A stretch of 6,890 nt of DNA from Candidatus Cloacimonadota bacterium (lineage in GTDB: Bacteria; Cloacimonadota; Cloacimonadia; Cloacimonadales; WRIO01), in contig WRIO01000061.1 of assembly GCA_009782695.1 (NCBI GenBank), positions 1 to 6,890 of the forward strand, written 5' to 3'. Positions 1 through 6,070 of the stretch are shown here, piece by piece. The position numbers and the translations under genes were made by a program. The stretch's first letter is position 1; each line of letters opens with the position of its first letter. The notes under the pieces are model-generated. The model had not been told where the DNA came from and searched no databases. It saw nothing but the letters and a program-made list of their open reading frames with translations.

Positions 1-2
1 TT

Positions 3-1808
3 CTATATAATAGATTGACTGTTTTTGCAACAGAAAGCATATCAGGAAAACTGAGGGCTGAAGTAGAAATAAGCACTAACACTTATGATTTAGTAGATTT
101 GTTTTATTCTAAACAATCTGAGATAAGAAAACTGATATTTATAATATTAACAGATAAAGTTATGAGTGAAAAGATAACAGCAATAGGAGCTAACTTAATA
201 AATGATATTCCTTGTGATTATCAGATTTGGGATATTGACAGGCTTCATAAGTTAGTAGATATAGGTTCCGGAAACGAACCTATAGAGATCAATCTAGATA
301 GTTTTATTAAAAACGGAATTCCTTGTTTAGAAGCTAGTAGCGTAGATATAGATCATTGTAAATGTTACCTCTGTGTATTACCAGGGACAATATTGGCAGA
401 CATATATGATGTGTACGGAAGTAGGCTTCTTGAGGGAAATGTTCGAGCATTCTTAAGTGCAAGAGGCAATGTAAATAAAACTATCCGCAGCACTATATTA
501 GGCGATGAAAAGAATATGTTTTTTGCATATAACAACGGGATAGCAGCAACAGCATCAGAAGTCTCCTTAGAAAACATTCATAATCAACCTCATCTATTAT
601 CTATTAAAAACCTTCAAATAGTAAATGGTGGTCAAACAACTGCATCACTATCAAACACTCGTCACAAAGATAAAGCTTCACTAGAAGGAATCTTTGTTCA
701 GATGAAATTGACCGTGGTCAATGATAATGAAATAGCAGGTGTTTTAATTCCTAAGATTTCAAGATTTTCGAATAGTCAAAATAAAGTCAGTGAAGCAGAT
801 TTCTTCTCAAATCATGAATTTAACATTCGTATGGAAAAAATATCGAGGAGAATATTTGCCCCTGCTTCTCCTGGTGCACAATATGAGACTCATTGGTTTT
901 ATGAAAGAGCTAGAGGACAGTATGAAAATGCACAATCTAAGCTTTCTGTAGCAGAAAAGAAAAAGTTTCTTTTAGTGAATCCAAAAAGTCAAAAATTTGA
1001 TAAAACGATGTTTGCCAAAATTGATAATACATGGAGAGGTTTACCGCATTTTGTAAGCAAAGGAGCACAGAAGAACTTTGTCCAATGGGCAAGTATAATT
1101 ATAGATGAGTGGAAAAATAGAGAAGGTAGTTTCAATGATCTTTACTTTAAAAATACAATAGCAACATTGGTTATTTATAATTTTTTAAACAAGAAGATTT
1201 TGAAGGAAAAATGGTATGAACAAGGTTACAAAGCGAATATTATGACCTATACCATTGCATTATTAAATCATCTTATTAAAAACCAATACTCCCAAATGGT
1301 TCTCGATAGACAAAAAATATGGCAAAACCAAAAAATGGATGTTATGTTAGAGTCTGTTTTATTAAGTATTGCGGAAAAAGTATTTTATTTTATTACTGAT
1401 GACAAAAGAACAATAATTAATGTAACTGAATGGTGCAAAAAAGCAGAATGTTGGGATAAATGCAAAAATCTACCTTTTACATTTCCTAAAGACTTTGAAA
1501 AAATTCTATCCTATGTTGTTGATGTTGAGTCAGATGAAAAAGCAAGTTTAAAAACAAGAAAAATGCAGAACGGAATTGAAAGTCAAATGGAAGTGCTTGA
1601 ATATGGTGTTGATTTTTGGAAAAAGGTTGTAGATTTTGTGGGTAATATTTATGACACCCAAAATAAAAGAACATTTCTTGATCCAAAAGAATGGTCAATT
1701 CTAAAAACAACCCTGAATATCGAAAGGGGTACTGCTCCCAGCGAAAAGCAATGTGCTGTTATATTACAAGTTTTAAAAAAAGTGAGAGATGAGGGGTTTA
1801 AGGAATGA
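3..1808 (+). CDS. AIPR family (abortive infection phage resistance) protein, 5' end cut by window edge
   Basis: Seen: the frame is open from the first base with no stop, so the TTG at 15 is probably not the true start. About 600 residues are present; full-length relatives usually have a further N-terminal segment of order 70-100 residues. Counting from the TTG at 15, the AIPR core (Pfam PF10592 type) runs roughly 110-420, with conserved blocks NVRAFLSARGNVN (142-154), FFAYNNGIAATA (169-180), QIVNGGQTTASL (201-212) and SRFSNSQNKVSEADFFSN (about 252-270). The C-terminal ~170 residues are lysine-rich, with no motif I recognise. Known: AIPR proteins are encoded in restriction-modification-like phage-defence operons with a cytosine methyltransferase, a MORC-type ATPase, a Z1 helicase-like protein and a PD-(D/E)XK protein; their biochemical activity is poorly defined. 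Inferred: a cytoplasmic effector or accessory subunit of such a system. The methyltransferase follows after 18 nt, implying one transcript. The family call is confident; the mechanism is not. Confidence 0.88.
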   Translation, partial: LYNRLTVFATESISGKLRAEVEISTNTYDLVDLFYSKQSEIRKLIFIILTDKVMSEKITAIGANLINDIPCDYQIWDIDRLHKLVDIGSGNEPIEINLDSFIKNGIPCLEASSVDIDHCKCYLCVLPGTILADIYDVYGSRLLEGNVRAFLSARGNVNKTIRSTILGDEKNMFFAYNNGIAATASEVSLENIHNQPHLLSIKNLQIVNGGQTTASLSNTRHKDKASLEGIFVQMKLTVVNDNEIAGVLIPKISRFSNSQNKVSEADFFSNHEFNIRMEKISRRIFAPASPGAQYETHWFYERARGQYENAQSKLSVAEKKKFLLVNPKSQKFDKTMFAKIDNTWRGLPHFVSKGAQKNFVQWASIIIDEWKNREGSFNDLYFKNTIATLVIYNFLNKKILKEKWYEQGYKANIMTYTIALLNHLIKNQYSQMVLDRQKIWQNQKMDVMLESVLLSIAEKVFYFITDDKRTIINVTEWCKKAECWDKCKNLPFTFPKDFEKILSYVVDVESDEKASLKTRKMQNGIESQMEVLEYGVDFWKKVVDFVGNIYDTQNKRTFLDPKEWSILKTTLNIERGTAPSEKQCAVILQVLKKVRDEGFKE

Positions 1809-1826
1809 TTTTTTTGGGAAATGTAA

Positions 1827-3041
1827 ATGCTTAAAGTTGTCGAAGCTTTTAGTGGCATTGGTAGTCAAAGACAAGCTCTAAAAAATATCAATGCAGAATT
1901 TGAGATAGTTGCTACTATGGAATGGGATATTAACGCAGTTTATGCTTATGATATAATTCATCATGGACAGCAGGATAAAGCAGCTACAAATCGCTGTAAA
2001 AAAGACATTATTGAAGAGCTAATGGCTTTGGGAGTTAGTTCTGACGGGAAAAAGTTAGCTTCTGCACATTCTTTGAATTATTATTCATTAAAGGCACTGG
2101 ACAGCATTCTTTTTGCATTCAAGAGAAATAACAATCTCGGTAGTATAACTAATGTGTCATCAGATTTACTACCTAATAATATAGACATCCTAACATATTC
2201 ATTCCCCTGTCAGAATCTATCTGCTTGTGGGGCATGGCATAAATATATGACTGGTATCGATAAAATTCATAAAAACCAATCTAATATGATTTGGGAAATT
2301 AAACGCATTCTTAACGAATTTAAAGAAACTAACAAAAAATTACCCAAATTTTTGTTAATGGAAAATGTAAAGAACATCACATATAAAATAAACAAAGTAA
2401 ATTTTGATGAATGGCAAAACTATTTAACAGAACTCGGCTATGTTAACAGTATTTGGACTTTAGATGCCTTGAGATTTGGAATACCTCAGCATAGGAAACG
2501 AACATTTATGATAAGTGTGCTGTGTGAGAATGGACTACAAAGAGAGATATTAAATCATCATTTGAAAGGTTTATCGATGGAAACAGATTTACCACTTAAT
2601 CTAATGGATTTTCTCAGAACTGATTATTCGAATCAAATATATAGAAATGAGGCTGAAGCTAGTAATCCTAATAACACAAAATCAAGGCAAAAGATTTATG
2701 AAGAGAATGATAAATTGCTTGATGGGTGTACATATACCAAGACCATCACTACAAAGCAAGATAGACACCCAAATTCGGGAGTTATAAACTACAAAGGTAA
2801 AAAACTAGGAAAGGCTAGTTTTAGATTCTTAACACCCCGTGAATGCTTTTTACTAATGGGTTTTGATGAAAAAGATTATGACTTTCTTCTCAAAAATAAT
2901 ATCGAAGCAAAAAAAGGACAAAAGCTACTCACTATCGAAAAGTTGCATAAATTGATAGGAAACAGTATAGTAGTTAATGTTCTGGAGGCCATTTTTAAGC
3001 AAATAATAAGGATTAACAATGATTTTTTTACAGGTTTTTAG
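1827..3041 (+). CDS. DNA (cytosine-5)-methyltransferase
   Basis: Transfers a methyl group from S-adenosylmethionine to C5 of cytosine in a specific DNA site, here presumably protecting host DNA from the linked AIPR system. Ordered motifs are all present in 404 residues: motif I EAFSGIGSQ (6-14, SAM binding), motif IV SFPCQNLSACG with catalytic Cys128, motif VI ENV (179-181), motif VIII QHRKR (221-225), motif IX RFLTPRECFLLMGF (from 333) and motif X GNSIVVNVLEAIF (from 378). The target-recognition region (about 226-332) is short and contains TITTKQDRHPNSGVI, which I recall as typical of the AIPR/Z1-linked methylase subfamily. The ~90-residue stretch between motif I and motif IV (about 30-120) is also longer than in M.HhaI and fits that subfamily. 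The start is the first in-frame ATG, directly giving the motif I strand; only a weak GGGAA lies upstream, so translation may be coupled to the AIPR gene. All catalytic residues are intact. Target sequence unknown. Confidence 0.95.
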   Translation: MLKVVEAFSGIGSQRQALKNINAEFEIVATMEWDINAVYAYDIIHHGQQDKAATNRCKKDIIEELMALGVSSDGKKLASAHSLNYYSLKALDSILFAFKRNNNLGSITNVSSDLLPNNIDILTYSFPCQNLSACGAWHKYMTGIDKIHKNQSNMIWEIKRILNEFKETNKKLPKFLLMENVKNITYKINKVNFDEWQNYLTELGYVNSIWTLDALRFGIPQHRKRTFMISVLCENGLQREILNHHLKGLSMETDLPLNLMDFLRTDYSNQIYRNEAEASNPNNTKSRQKIYEENDKLLDGCTYTKTITTKQDRHPNSGVINYKGKKLGKASFRFLTPRECFLLMGFDEKDYDFLLKNNIEAKKGQKLLTIEKLHKLIGNSIVVNVLEAIFKQIIRINNDFFTGF

Positions 3042-3071
3042 TAGGGAAGGCAGCCCCCTGCCTTCCCTACT
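3040..3071. terminator. Perfect 14-bp hairpin overlapping the methyltransferase stop codon
   Basis: Arms 3040-3053 and 3058-3071 (AGTAGGGAAGGCAG and its exact complement) enclose a CCCC loop. The left arm begins inside the TAG stop. It is the strongest stem in the window and could end or protect the 3' end of the defence transcript. However, no T-tract follows on the plus strand; the T-rich bases lie before the hairpin. It is therefore not a textbook intrinsic terminator and may instead be another member of the hairpin repeat cluster that follows. Confidence 0.5.
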
Positions 3072-3107
3072 GAAAAGGAGAGTTTCGCACAGATGAAATA
3101 TCACCTG

Positions 3108-3223
3108 CCCCGTCAGACTAGCGTCTGCCACCCCTTCCCGGCTGGACGGGGAAAAGATAAAGTGTGCTTCGTATGAATATAATTTTTTAACCACCCCGTC
3201 CGCTAAAGCGTCCACCCCTCCAA
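3108..3223. repeat. Direct repeat copy A (191-bp period)
   Basis: This 116-bp block recurs at 3299-3414 with no gaps. Bases 3148-3223 match 3339-3414 at 75 of 76 positions by eye; the only difference is A3177 versus T3368. The first 40 bases are more diverged but keep the same layout, with stem CAGAC/GTCTG (3114-3118 with 3123-3127). CCCCGTC at 3108-3114 also pairs perfectly with GACGGGG at 3145-3151, an alternative enclosing stem. Both copies carry a TATAAT hexamer (here 3178-3183) without a convincing -35 partner. The unit-2 hairpin is closed by CCCCTCCA/TGGAGGGG (3215-3222 with 3252-3259) and has an extra ~30-base loop containing CGCTTCGCTTCG that copy B lacks. Confidence 0.85.
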
Positions 3224-3298
3224 TGACAGGCTACTACGCTTCGCTTCGTGGTGGAGGGGAATTTAGAAGGTGTCTATCTGACAGAAAAGAACCCCACA

Positions 3299-3414
3299 CC
3301 CCGTCAGGCTAGCGCCTGCCACCCCTCTCCAAAGGAGCGGGGAAAAGATAAAGTGTGCTTCGTATGATTATAATTTTTTAACCACCCCGTCCGCTAAAGC
3401 GTCCACCCCTCCAA
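3299..3414. repeat. Direct repeat copy B (191-bp period)
   Basis: This is the second copy of the block at 3108-3223. Its first stem is CAGGC/GCCTG (3305-3309 with 3314-3318), so the A-T pair of copy A (3117/3124) is replaced by a G-C pair (3308/3315), a compensatory change. A second stem, CTCC/GGAG with flanking CCCC/GGGG, forms at about 3322-3342. Copy B runs straight into the compact unit-4 palindrome, without the loop insertion seen in copy A. The TATAAT hexamer is at 3369-3374. Confidence 0.85.
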
Positions 3415-3483
3415 ATTGGAGGGGAATTGCGACCCGTCCGTTACCAACAATAATTGGCGGGGTATTGCACATCGTCCAAAACC

Positions 3484-3978
3484 TTACCCTTTCATATACT
3501 CCAAAAACCTATACCCTATACCCTCTTTGGTATAGAAAAGATTACTTTCAGAGGTGACACTCCATTCTTTTATTTGGTCGAGGTTTGGGAAAAACTTATC
3601 AGCCGTAAAGGAATGGTAAATCTTTGTAACAAAGGCTTTGTGGCAATAGGGTAAAAATAGCTTATATATCTGCTCGCCTCCTATCACAAAGATTTCTTTA
3701 TCACTCACAGACACTAAGTTGAAGACCTCGTTGATATCTTTACAGACTATCAGTTCGTAAAATGTGTGCATTGTATTGGACAGCACGATATTGAACCTAT
3801 CTTTGAGGGGCTTTTGTCCTGGCAGAGATTCAAAGGTCTTTCGCCCCATAATGACTATATTATTTATAGTTTTGCTTTTGAAATATTTCATATCTTCGGG
3901 GATTTTTATCTGCAGATCTCCCCCACTTCCGATAGCCCAGTTGTTATCGACTGCCACGATGATATTTAGGTTTCGCAT
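3484..3978 (-). CDS. folA: Dihydrofolate reductase
   Basis: Reduces dihydrofolate to tetrahydrofolate with NADPH in the cytoplasm, feeding thymidylate, purine and methionine synthesis. From the ATG at 3978 the protein is 164 residues, normal for the family. Visible motifs: NIIVAVDNNWAIG at the N-terminus; IPEDMKYFK with the catalytic acidic residue equivalent to E. coli Asp27; IVIMGRKTFESLP (NADPH-binding region); FVIGGEQIYKLFLP (the Gly-Gly loop); and DKFFP near the C-terminus. The LPW motif before the catalytic loop is replaced by LQI, so the usual Trp22 is missing. Comparable losses (LLFRIPED-like) occur in other bacterial DHFRs. Start choice: AGGGGAG (3987-3993) lies 8 nt before ATG 3978. 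An in-frame ATG at 4005 would add nine poorly conserved residues and swallow that site. The start overlaps the end of miaB by 13 bases, implying translational coupling. Confidence 0.95.
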   Translation of the reverse strand: MRNLNIIVAVDNNWAIGSGGDLQIKIPEDMKYFKSKTINNIVIMGRKTFESLPGQKPLKDRFNIVLSNTMHTFYELIVCKDINEVFNLVSVSDKEIFVIGGEQIYKLFLPYCHKAFVTKIYHSFTADKFFPNLDQIKEWSVTSESNLFYTKEGIGYRFLEYMKG

Positions 3979-5345
3979 TGCACTATCTCCCCTTTTAGTG
4001 TCCAACCGACTGCATCGGTGATTTTGACATTTACAAATTTACCTATTAGACTATCGTCACCCTCGAACACGGTTATCTTAAAATCTCTTGTTTTACCGCT
4101 CATTTCTCTGCTTTCTCTTTTGCTTTGGCACTCCACATAAACCTCTTCGATATTGCCAATTCTCTGTTTGTATTTTAAGGTCGTGATTTCTGTTTGTAAA
4201 TCTATTAGGCGTTGCAACCTTTCTAAACGAACCTTTTCGGGAACAGTATCAGGAAAATCACAGGCTTTTGTTCCGCTTCTTTCGGAGTATTTAAACATAA
4301 AGGCAAAATCAAATTGCACAGCACGGACTATCTGTAAAGTCTGGTCGAATTGTTCTTCTGTCTCGCCTGGAAAACCTGCAATTATATCCGTAGTGATAGC
4401 TATATTTGGCATAGCACTGCGGAGTTTGTGTATCAGTGACATATAATGGTCGATAGTATAGTTTCTGTTCATTTTCTGCAAAACTTCATTATTCCCCGAT
4501 TGCAAGGGCAAGTGTATATGTTCGCAAACTTTATCGCATTCTGCCATTGTGTTTATGAGTTTATCGGATAAGTCTTTGGGGTGCGAAGTGATAAATCGCA
4601 GCCTCTTGATATCTTTGATTTCGTTTACTTTACGCAATAAATCGGCAAAGTCATACCTCTCCCCCATCGGCATTTCGTCCAGCTGGTAATTGTAGGAATT
4701 TAACGCTCTTTGAGAGATATTTTCGGGATAATCGATATATAAATAAGAGTTCACATTTTGCCCGAGCAGAGTCACATCCTTTAATCCTTCACGACCAGCC
4801 TGTTCTATTTCGTTGTAAATCTCCGTAACAGAACGGCTTCTTTCTCTACCACGTGTATATGGAACTATGCAATATGTGCAGAAGTTATTGCACCCCCGCA
4901 TAATAGTTACAAAGGCATTTAGGTTATTCGACCGTGTAGGAAACAGGTTTTCGTATATCTCTGTGGTGTTAAATGTCGTCTCGACCGCTACTTTTTGCCT
5001 GCTTACTTCTATGATTTCGGGTAATTTAGAATATTGGTCAACCCCTACAATAAAGTCTATCTTTTTATTTATCTTTTTTAGCTCATCGCCAAGCCTCTGA
5101 GCCATACAGCCGACAATGCCGATGAGTAAATCTTTATTTGTTGTTTTGCGAGATACTTCATTCGATATACGACCTATCACCCTGCTTTCTGCATTTTCAC
5201 GCACGGAACAGGTGTTAAAAATAATAATATCGGCTTCCTCTATCTTGTCAGTGCTAGAAAAACCGCTTTTTTGTAAAATAGAAATAATCAATTCACTGTC
5301 AGCTACATTCATCTGACAGCCATAAGTCTTCACTATAAATTTCAT
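3966..5345 (-). CDS. miaB: tRNA-2-methylthio-N6-dimethylallyladenosine synthase MiaB
   Basis: Radical-SAM methylthiotransferase that adds the 2-methylthio group to i6A37 of tRNAs reading UNN codons. From ATG 5345 it has 459 residues. The N-terminal UPF0004 domain carries three cysteines for the auxiliary [4Fe-4S] cluster: Cys10 (KTYGCQMN), Cys46 (NTCSVRE) and Cys80 (VGCMAQR). The radical-SAM motif CxxxCxxC is at Cys152, Cys156 and Cys159 (GCNNFCTYCIVPYTRGRERSR). Further family blocks are LLGQNVNSY (193-201), RFITSHPKDLS (250-260) and IITTDIIAGFPGE-type residues. A C-terminal TRAM domain occupies roughly 390-455. NTCSVRENAE and the overall length favour MiaB over MtaB or RimO. An insertion of ~25 residues follows GQNVNSY (about 202-229). 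Start: TTG 5357, ATG 5351 and ATG 5345 are all in frame; 5345 gives the conserved MKFxVKTYGCQMN start. There is no Shine-Dalgarno, and the promoter leaves almost no leader. Cotranscribed with folA. Confidence 0.96.
   Translation of the reverse strand: MKFIVKTYGCQMNVADSELIISILQKSGFSSTDKIEEADIIIFNTCSVRENAESRVIGRISNEVSRKTTNKDLLIGIVGCMAQRLGDELKKINKKIDFIVGVDQYSKLPEIIEVSRQKVAVETTFNTTEIYENLFPTRSNNLNAFVTIMRGCNNFCTYCIVPYTRGRERSRSVTEIYNEIEQAGREGLKDVTLLGQNVNSYLYIDYPENISQRALNSYNYQLDEMPMGERYDFADLLRKVNEIKDIKRLRFITSHPKDLSDKLINTMAECDKVCEHIHLPLQSGNNEVLQKMNRNYTIDHYMSLIHKLRSAMPNIAITTDIIAGFPGETEEQFDQTLQIVRAVQFDFAFMFKYSERSGTKACDFPDTVPEKVRLERLQRLIDLQTEITTLKYKQRIGNIEEVYVECQSKRESREMSGKTRDFKITVFEGDDSLIGKFVNVKITDAVGWTLKGEIVQCET
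3987..3993 (-). promoter_or_regulatory. Shine-Dalgarno site of folA
   Basis: On the minus strand AGGGGAG is followed by 8 nt and then ATG at 3978. It lies inside the 3' end of miaB and decides the folA start in favour of 3978 over 4005. Confidence 0.75.
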
Positions 5346-5362
5346 AGTCATAATCAAATACC

Positions 5363-5390
5363 ACTATAATATTTGAGGGTATTTTGTCAA
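5363..5390 (-). promoter_or_regulatory. Sigma70-like promoter of miaB-folA
   Basis: On the minus strand TTGACA (5390-5385), a 16-nt spacer, then TATAGT (5368-5363). Transcription should start near 5356-5357, which leaves 0 to about 12 nt before the possible miaB start codons. The transcript is therefore predicted to be leaderless or nearly so. Base-level start site is inference. Confidence 0.7.
5376..5390. repeat. Left arm of a 15/16-bp inverted repeat
   Basis: AGGGTATTTTGTCAA is the inverse of TTGACAAAAATACCCT at 5532-5547, with one A fewer in the A-run. The arms are separated by 141 bases. This arm contains the -35 hexamer of the miaB promoter. Similarity stops abruptly beyond both ends. 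No target-site duplication is visible, so a MITE reading is only a possibility. Confidence 0.6.
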
Positions 5391-5531
5391 TATAAAATCA
5401 AAAAATAGGGACAGAATTTCTAGTTTATACCATAATTAAGGAATCCCTTCCCACACTAAATTTGAGATATTCTATTTGTGGTAACCATTGTGTCATAATA
5501 TAAAAAATGATGCTAACTATCTTATTTCCTC

Positions 5532-5547
5532 TTGACAAAAATACCCT
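5532..5547. repeat. Right arm of a 15/16-bp inverted repeat
   Basis: TTGACAAAAATACCCT matches the reverse complement of 5376-5390 apart from one extra A. It contains the probable -35 of the PIN gene promoter. The 141 bases between the arms are AT-rich and contain no gene or strong hairpin that I can see. Confidence 0.6.
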
Positions 5548-5560
5548 GTTATAAATTAAT
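5532..5560 (+). promoter_or_regulatory. Probable promoter of the PIN-domain gene
   Basis: TTGACA at 5532-5537 is followed after 17 nt by ATTAAT (5555-5560), a 4/6 match to the -10 consensus. A better hexamer, TATAAA (5550-5555), sits only 12 nt from the -35, too close for that pair. With ATTAAT, transcription would begin at about the GTG at 5567. No Shine-Dalgarno precedes that codon. Confidence 0.5.
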
Positions 5561-5566
5561 GCTCTT

Positions 5567-6070
5567 GTGAAAGATTACAAATATTTACTATATTTTGACC
5601 CAAGTGCATGGGGGTATTTGGATGAGCCTAATTATCCGGAGATAGAAGCTTATATGCGTACTATTCACACAATGCTTTCAAATGATGATTTTATAATGCT
5701 TTTCTCAAATGTAGGAATGTTTGAAGTTGAGGACAATCCTGATAAAGTAAAGGTCGCAAGATTAAAGTCATATTTGGAAAAGATAAATTATATATATCTG
5801 AAACTAGATGCAGAGATTGAGAATATAGCAAATTTACTATATGAAGCTGGTCTATTGACATCGCCCAAAAAAATTGAATGACAGGAGGCATACAGCTTTT
5901 GCTTTGTATCACGGTGCAGATTTCCTTATTTCAATGAACTTTGATGATATAGTAAAGAAAAAACAAAAGATGGTGTAAAAAAAATAGCTGCAGTCAAAGG
6001 CTTTGGTAATGTGGAAATAGTTACACCGAAACAATTTTTAACAATAATAAAAGGAGATGAATATGCCTAG
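5567..6070 (+). pseudogene. PIN-domain (VapC-like) toxin, broken by two compensating frameshifts
   Basis: Three segments join into one PIN-domain protein of about 167 residues. Segment 1 (GTG 5567 to TGA 5881) reads MKDYKYLLYFDPSAW with Asp11 as first acidic residue and FEVE (Glu53/55) as probable second. At the A7 run 5867-5873, dropping one base continues into NDRRHTAFALYHGADFLISMNFDDIV, the family's usual D..H.A.A...D.L(V/I)S.NF block carrying the last acidic residues. That frame stops at 5976-5978. Regaining one base at the A6 run (5958-5963) restores the first frame: DGVKKIAAVKGFGNVEIVTPKQFL up to TAG 6070. Known: PIN proteins are metal-dependent ribonucleases, often toxins cleaving tRNA or rRNA. 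The net shift is zero, residues remain family-like throughout, and the end overlaps the next gene. This suggests very recent decay, poly-A sequencing or assembly error, or slippage during expression. As written, no full-length protein is made. GTG is the only standard start available. Confidence 0.75.
6051..6056 (+). promoter_or_regulatory. Shine-Dalgarno site of the antitoxin-like gene
   Basis: AAGGAG lies 6 nt before ATG 6063 and directly abuts ATG 6057, so it favours 6063 as the start. It is inside the 3' end of the PIN gene. Confidence 0.8.

Larger units (their letters stand above)
3106..3462. repeat. Array of REP/BIME-like GC-rich hairpin repeats
   Basis: The gap between the convergent methyltransferase and folA genes (3042-3483) contains no credible gene. 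It contains repeated units with a common plan: (C)CACCCCGTC, a small variable stem-loop, (G/T)CCACCCCTC, a second loop, then GGGGAA. Units lie at about 3106-3153, 3191-3261, 3296-3344 and 3382-3428, with a degenerate fifth at about 3431-3462 (CCCGTCCG ... TTGGCGGGG). Units alternate in type (1 and 3 alike, 2 and 4 alike) because a larger block is duplicated. Strong stems include CCCCTCCAA/TTGGAGGGG in unit 4 (3406-3414 with 3416-3424). Such convergent-gene spacing is typical of REP-type repeats, which are often mobilised by Y1 (RAYT) transposases; no transposase is in view. The GC content is far above that of the flanking genes. Confidence 0.75.

Noticed and set aside
15..17. TTG at 15 as the true start of the AIPR gene
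   Set aside because: The frame stays open to the window edge, relatives have more N-terminal sequence, and there is no ribosome binding site in view.
3148..3183. Promoter within each repeat copy (TATAAT at 3178-3183 and 3369-3374)
   Set aside because: No matching -35 hexamer lies at 16-18 nt and no gene follows in either direction at a suitable distance; a small RNA remains possible but unsupported.
2925..3215. Minus-strand open frame of 96 codons across the methyltransferase end and the repeats
   Set aside because: It runs antisense through motif X of the methyltransferase and across the hairpin repeats; composition is not protein-like and no family features are visible.
3106..3462. CRISPR array
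   Set aside because: The repeats are palindromic units of unequal spacing with duplicated linkers, not constant repeats with unique ~30-40 base spacers, and no cas gene is present.
3764..4021. Plus-strand open frames opposite folA, including 3766-3969
   Set aside because: They are antisense to a well-conserved DHFR gene and have no start signals or recognisable motifs.
5391..5531. Small RNA or gene in the AT-rich spacer between the inverted repeat arms
   Set aside because: Only weak stems of about 4 bp (for example AAGG/CCTT near 5440-5452) and no open frame with a start signal were found.
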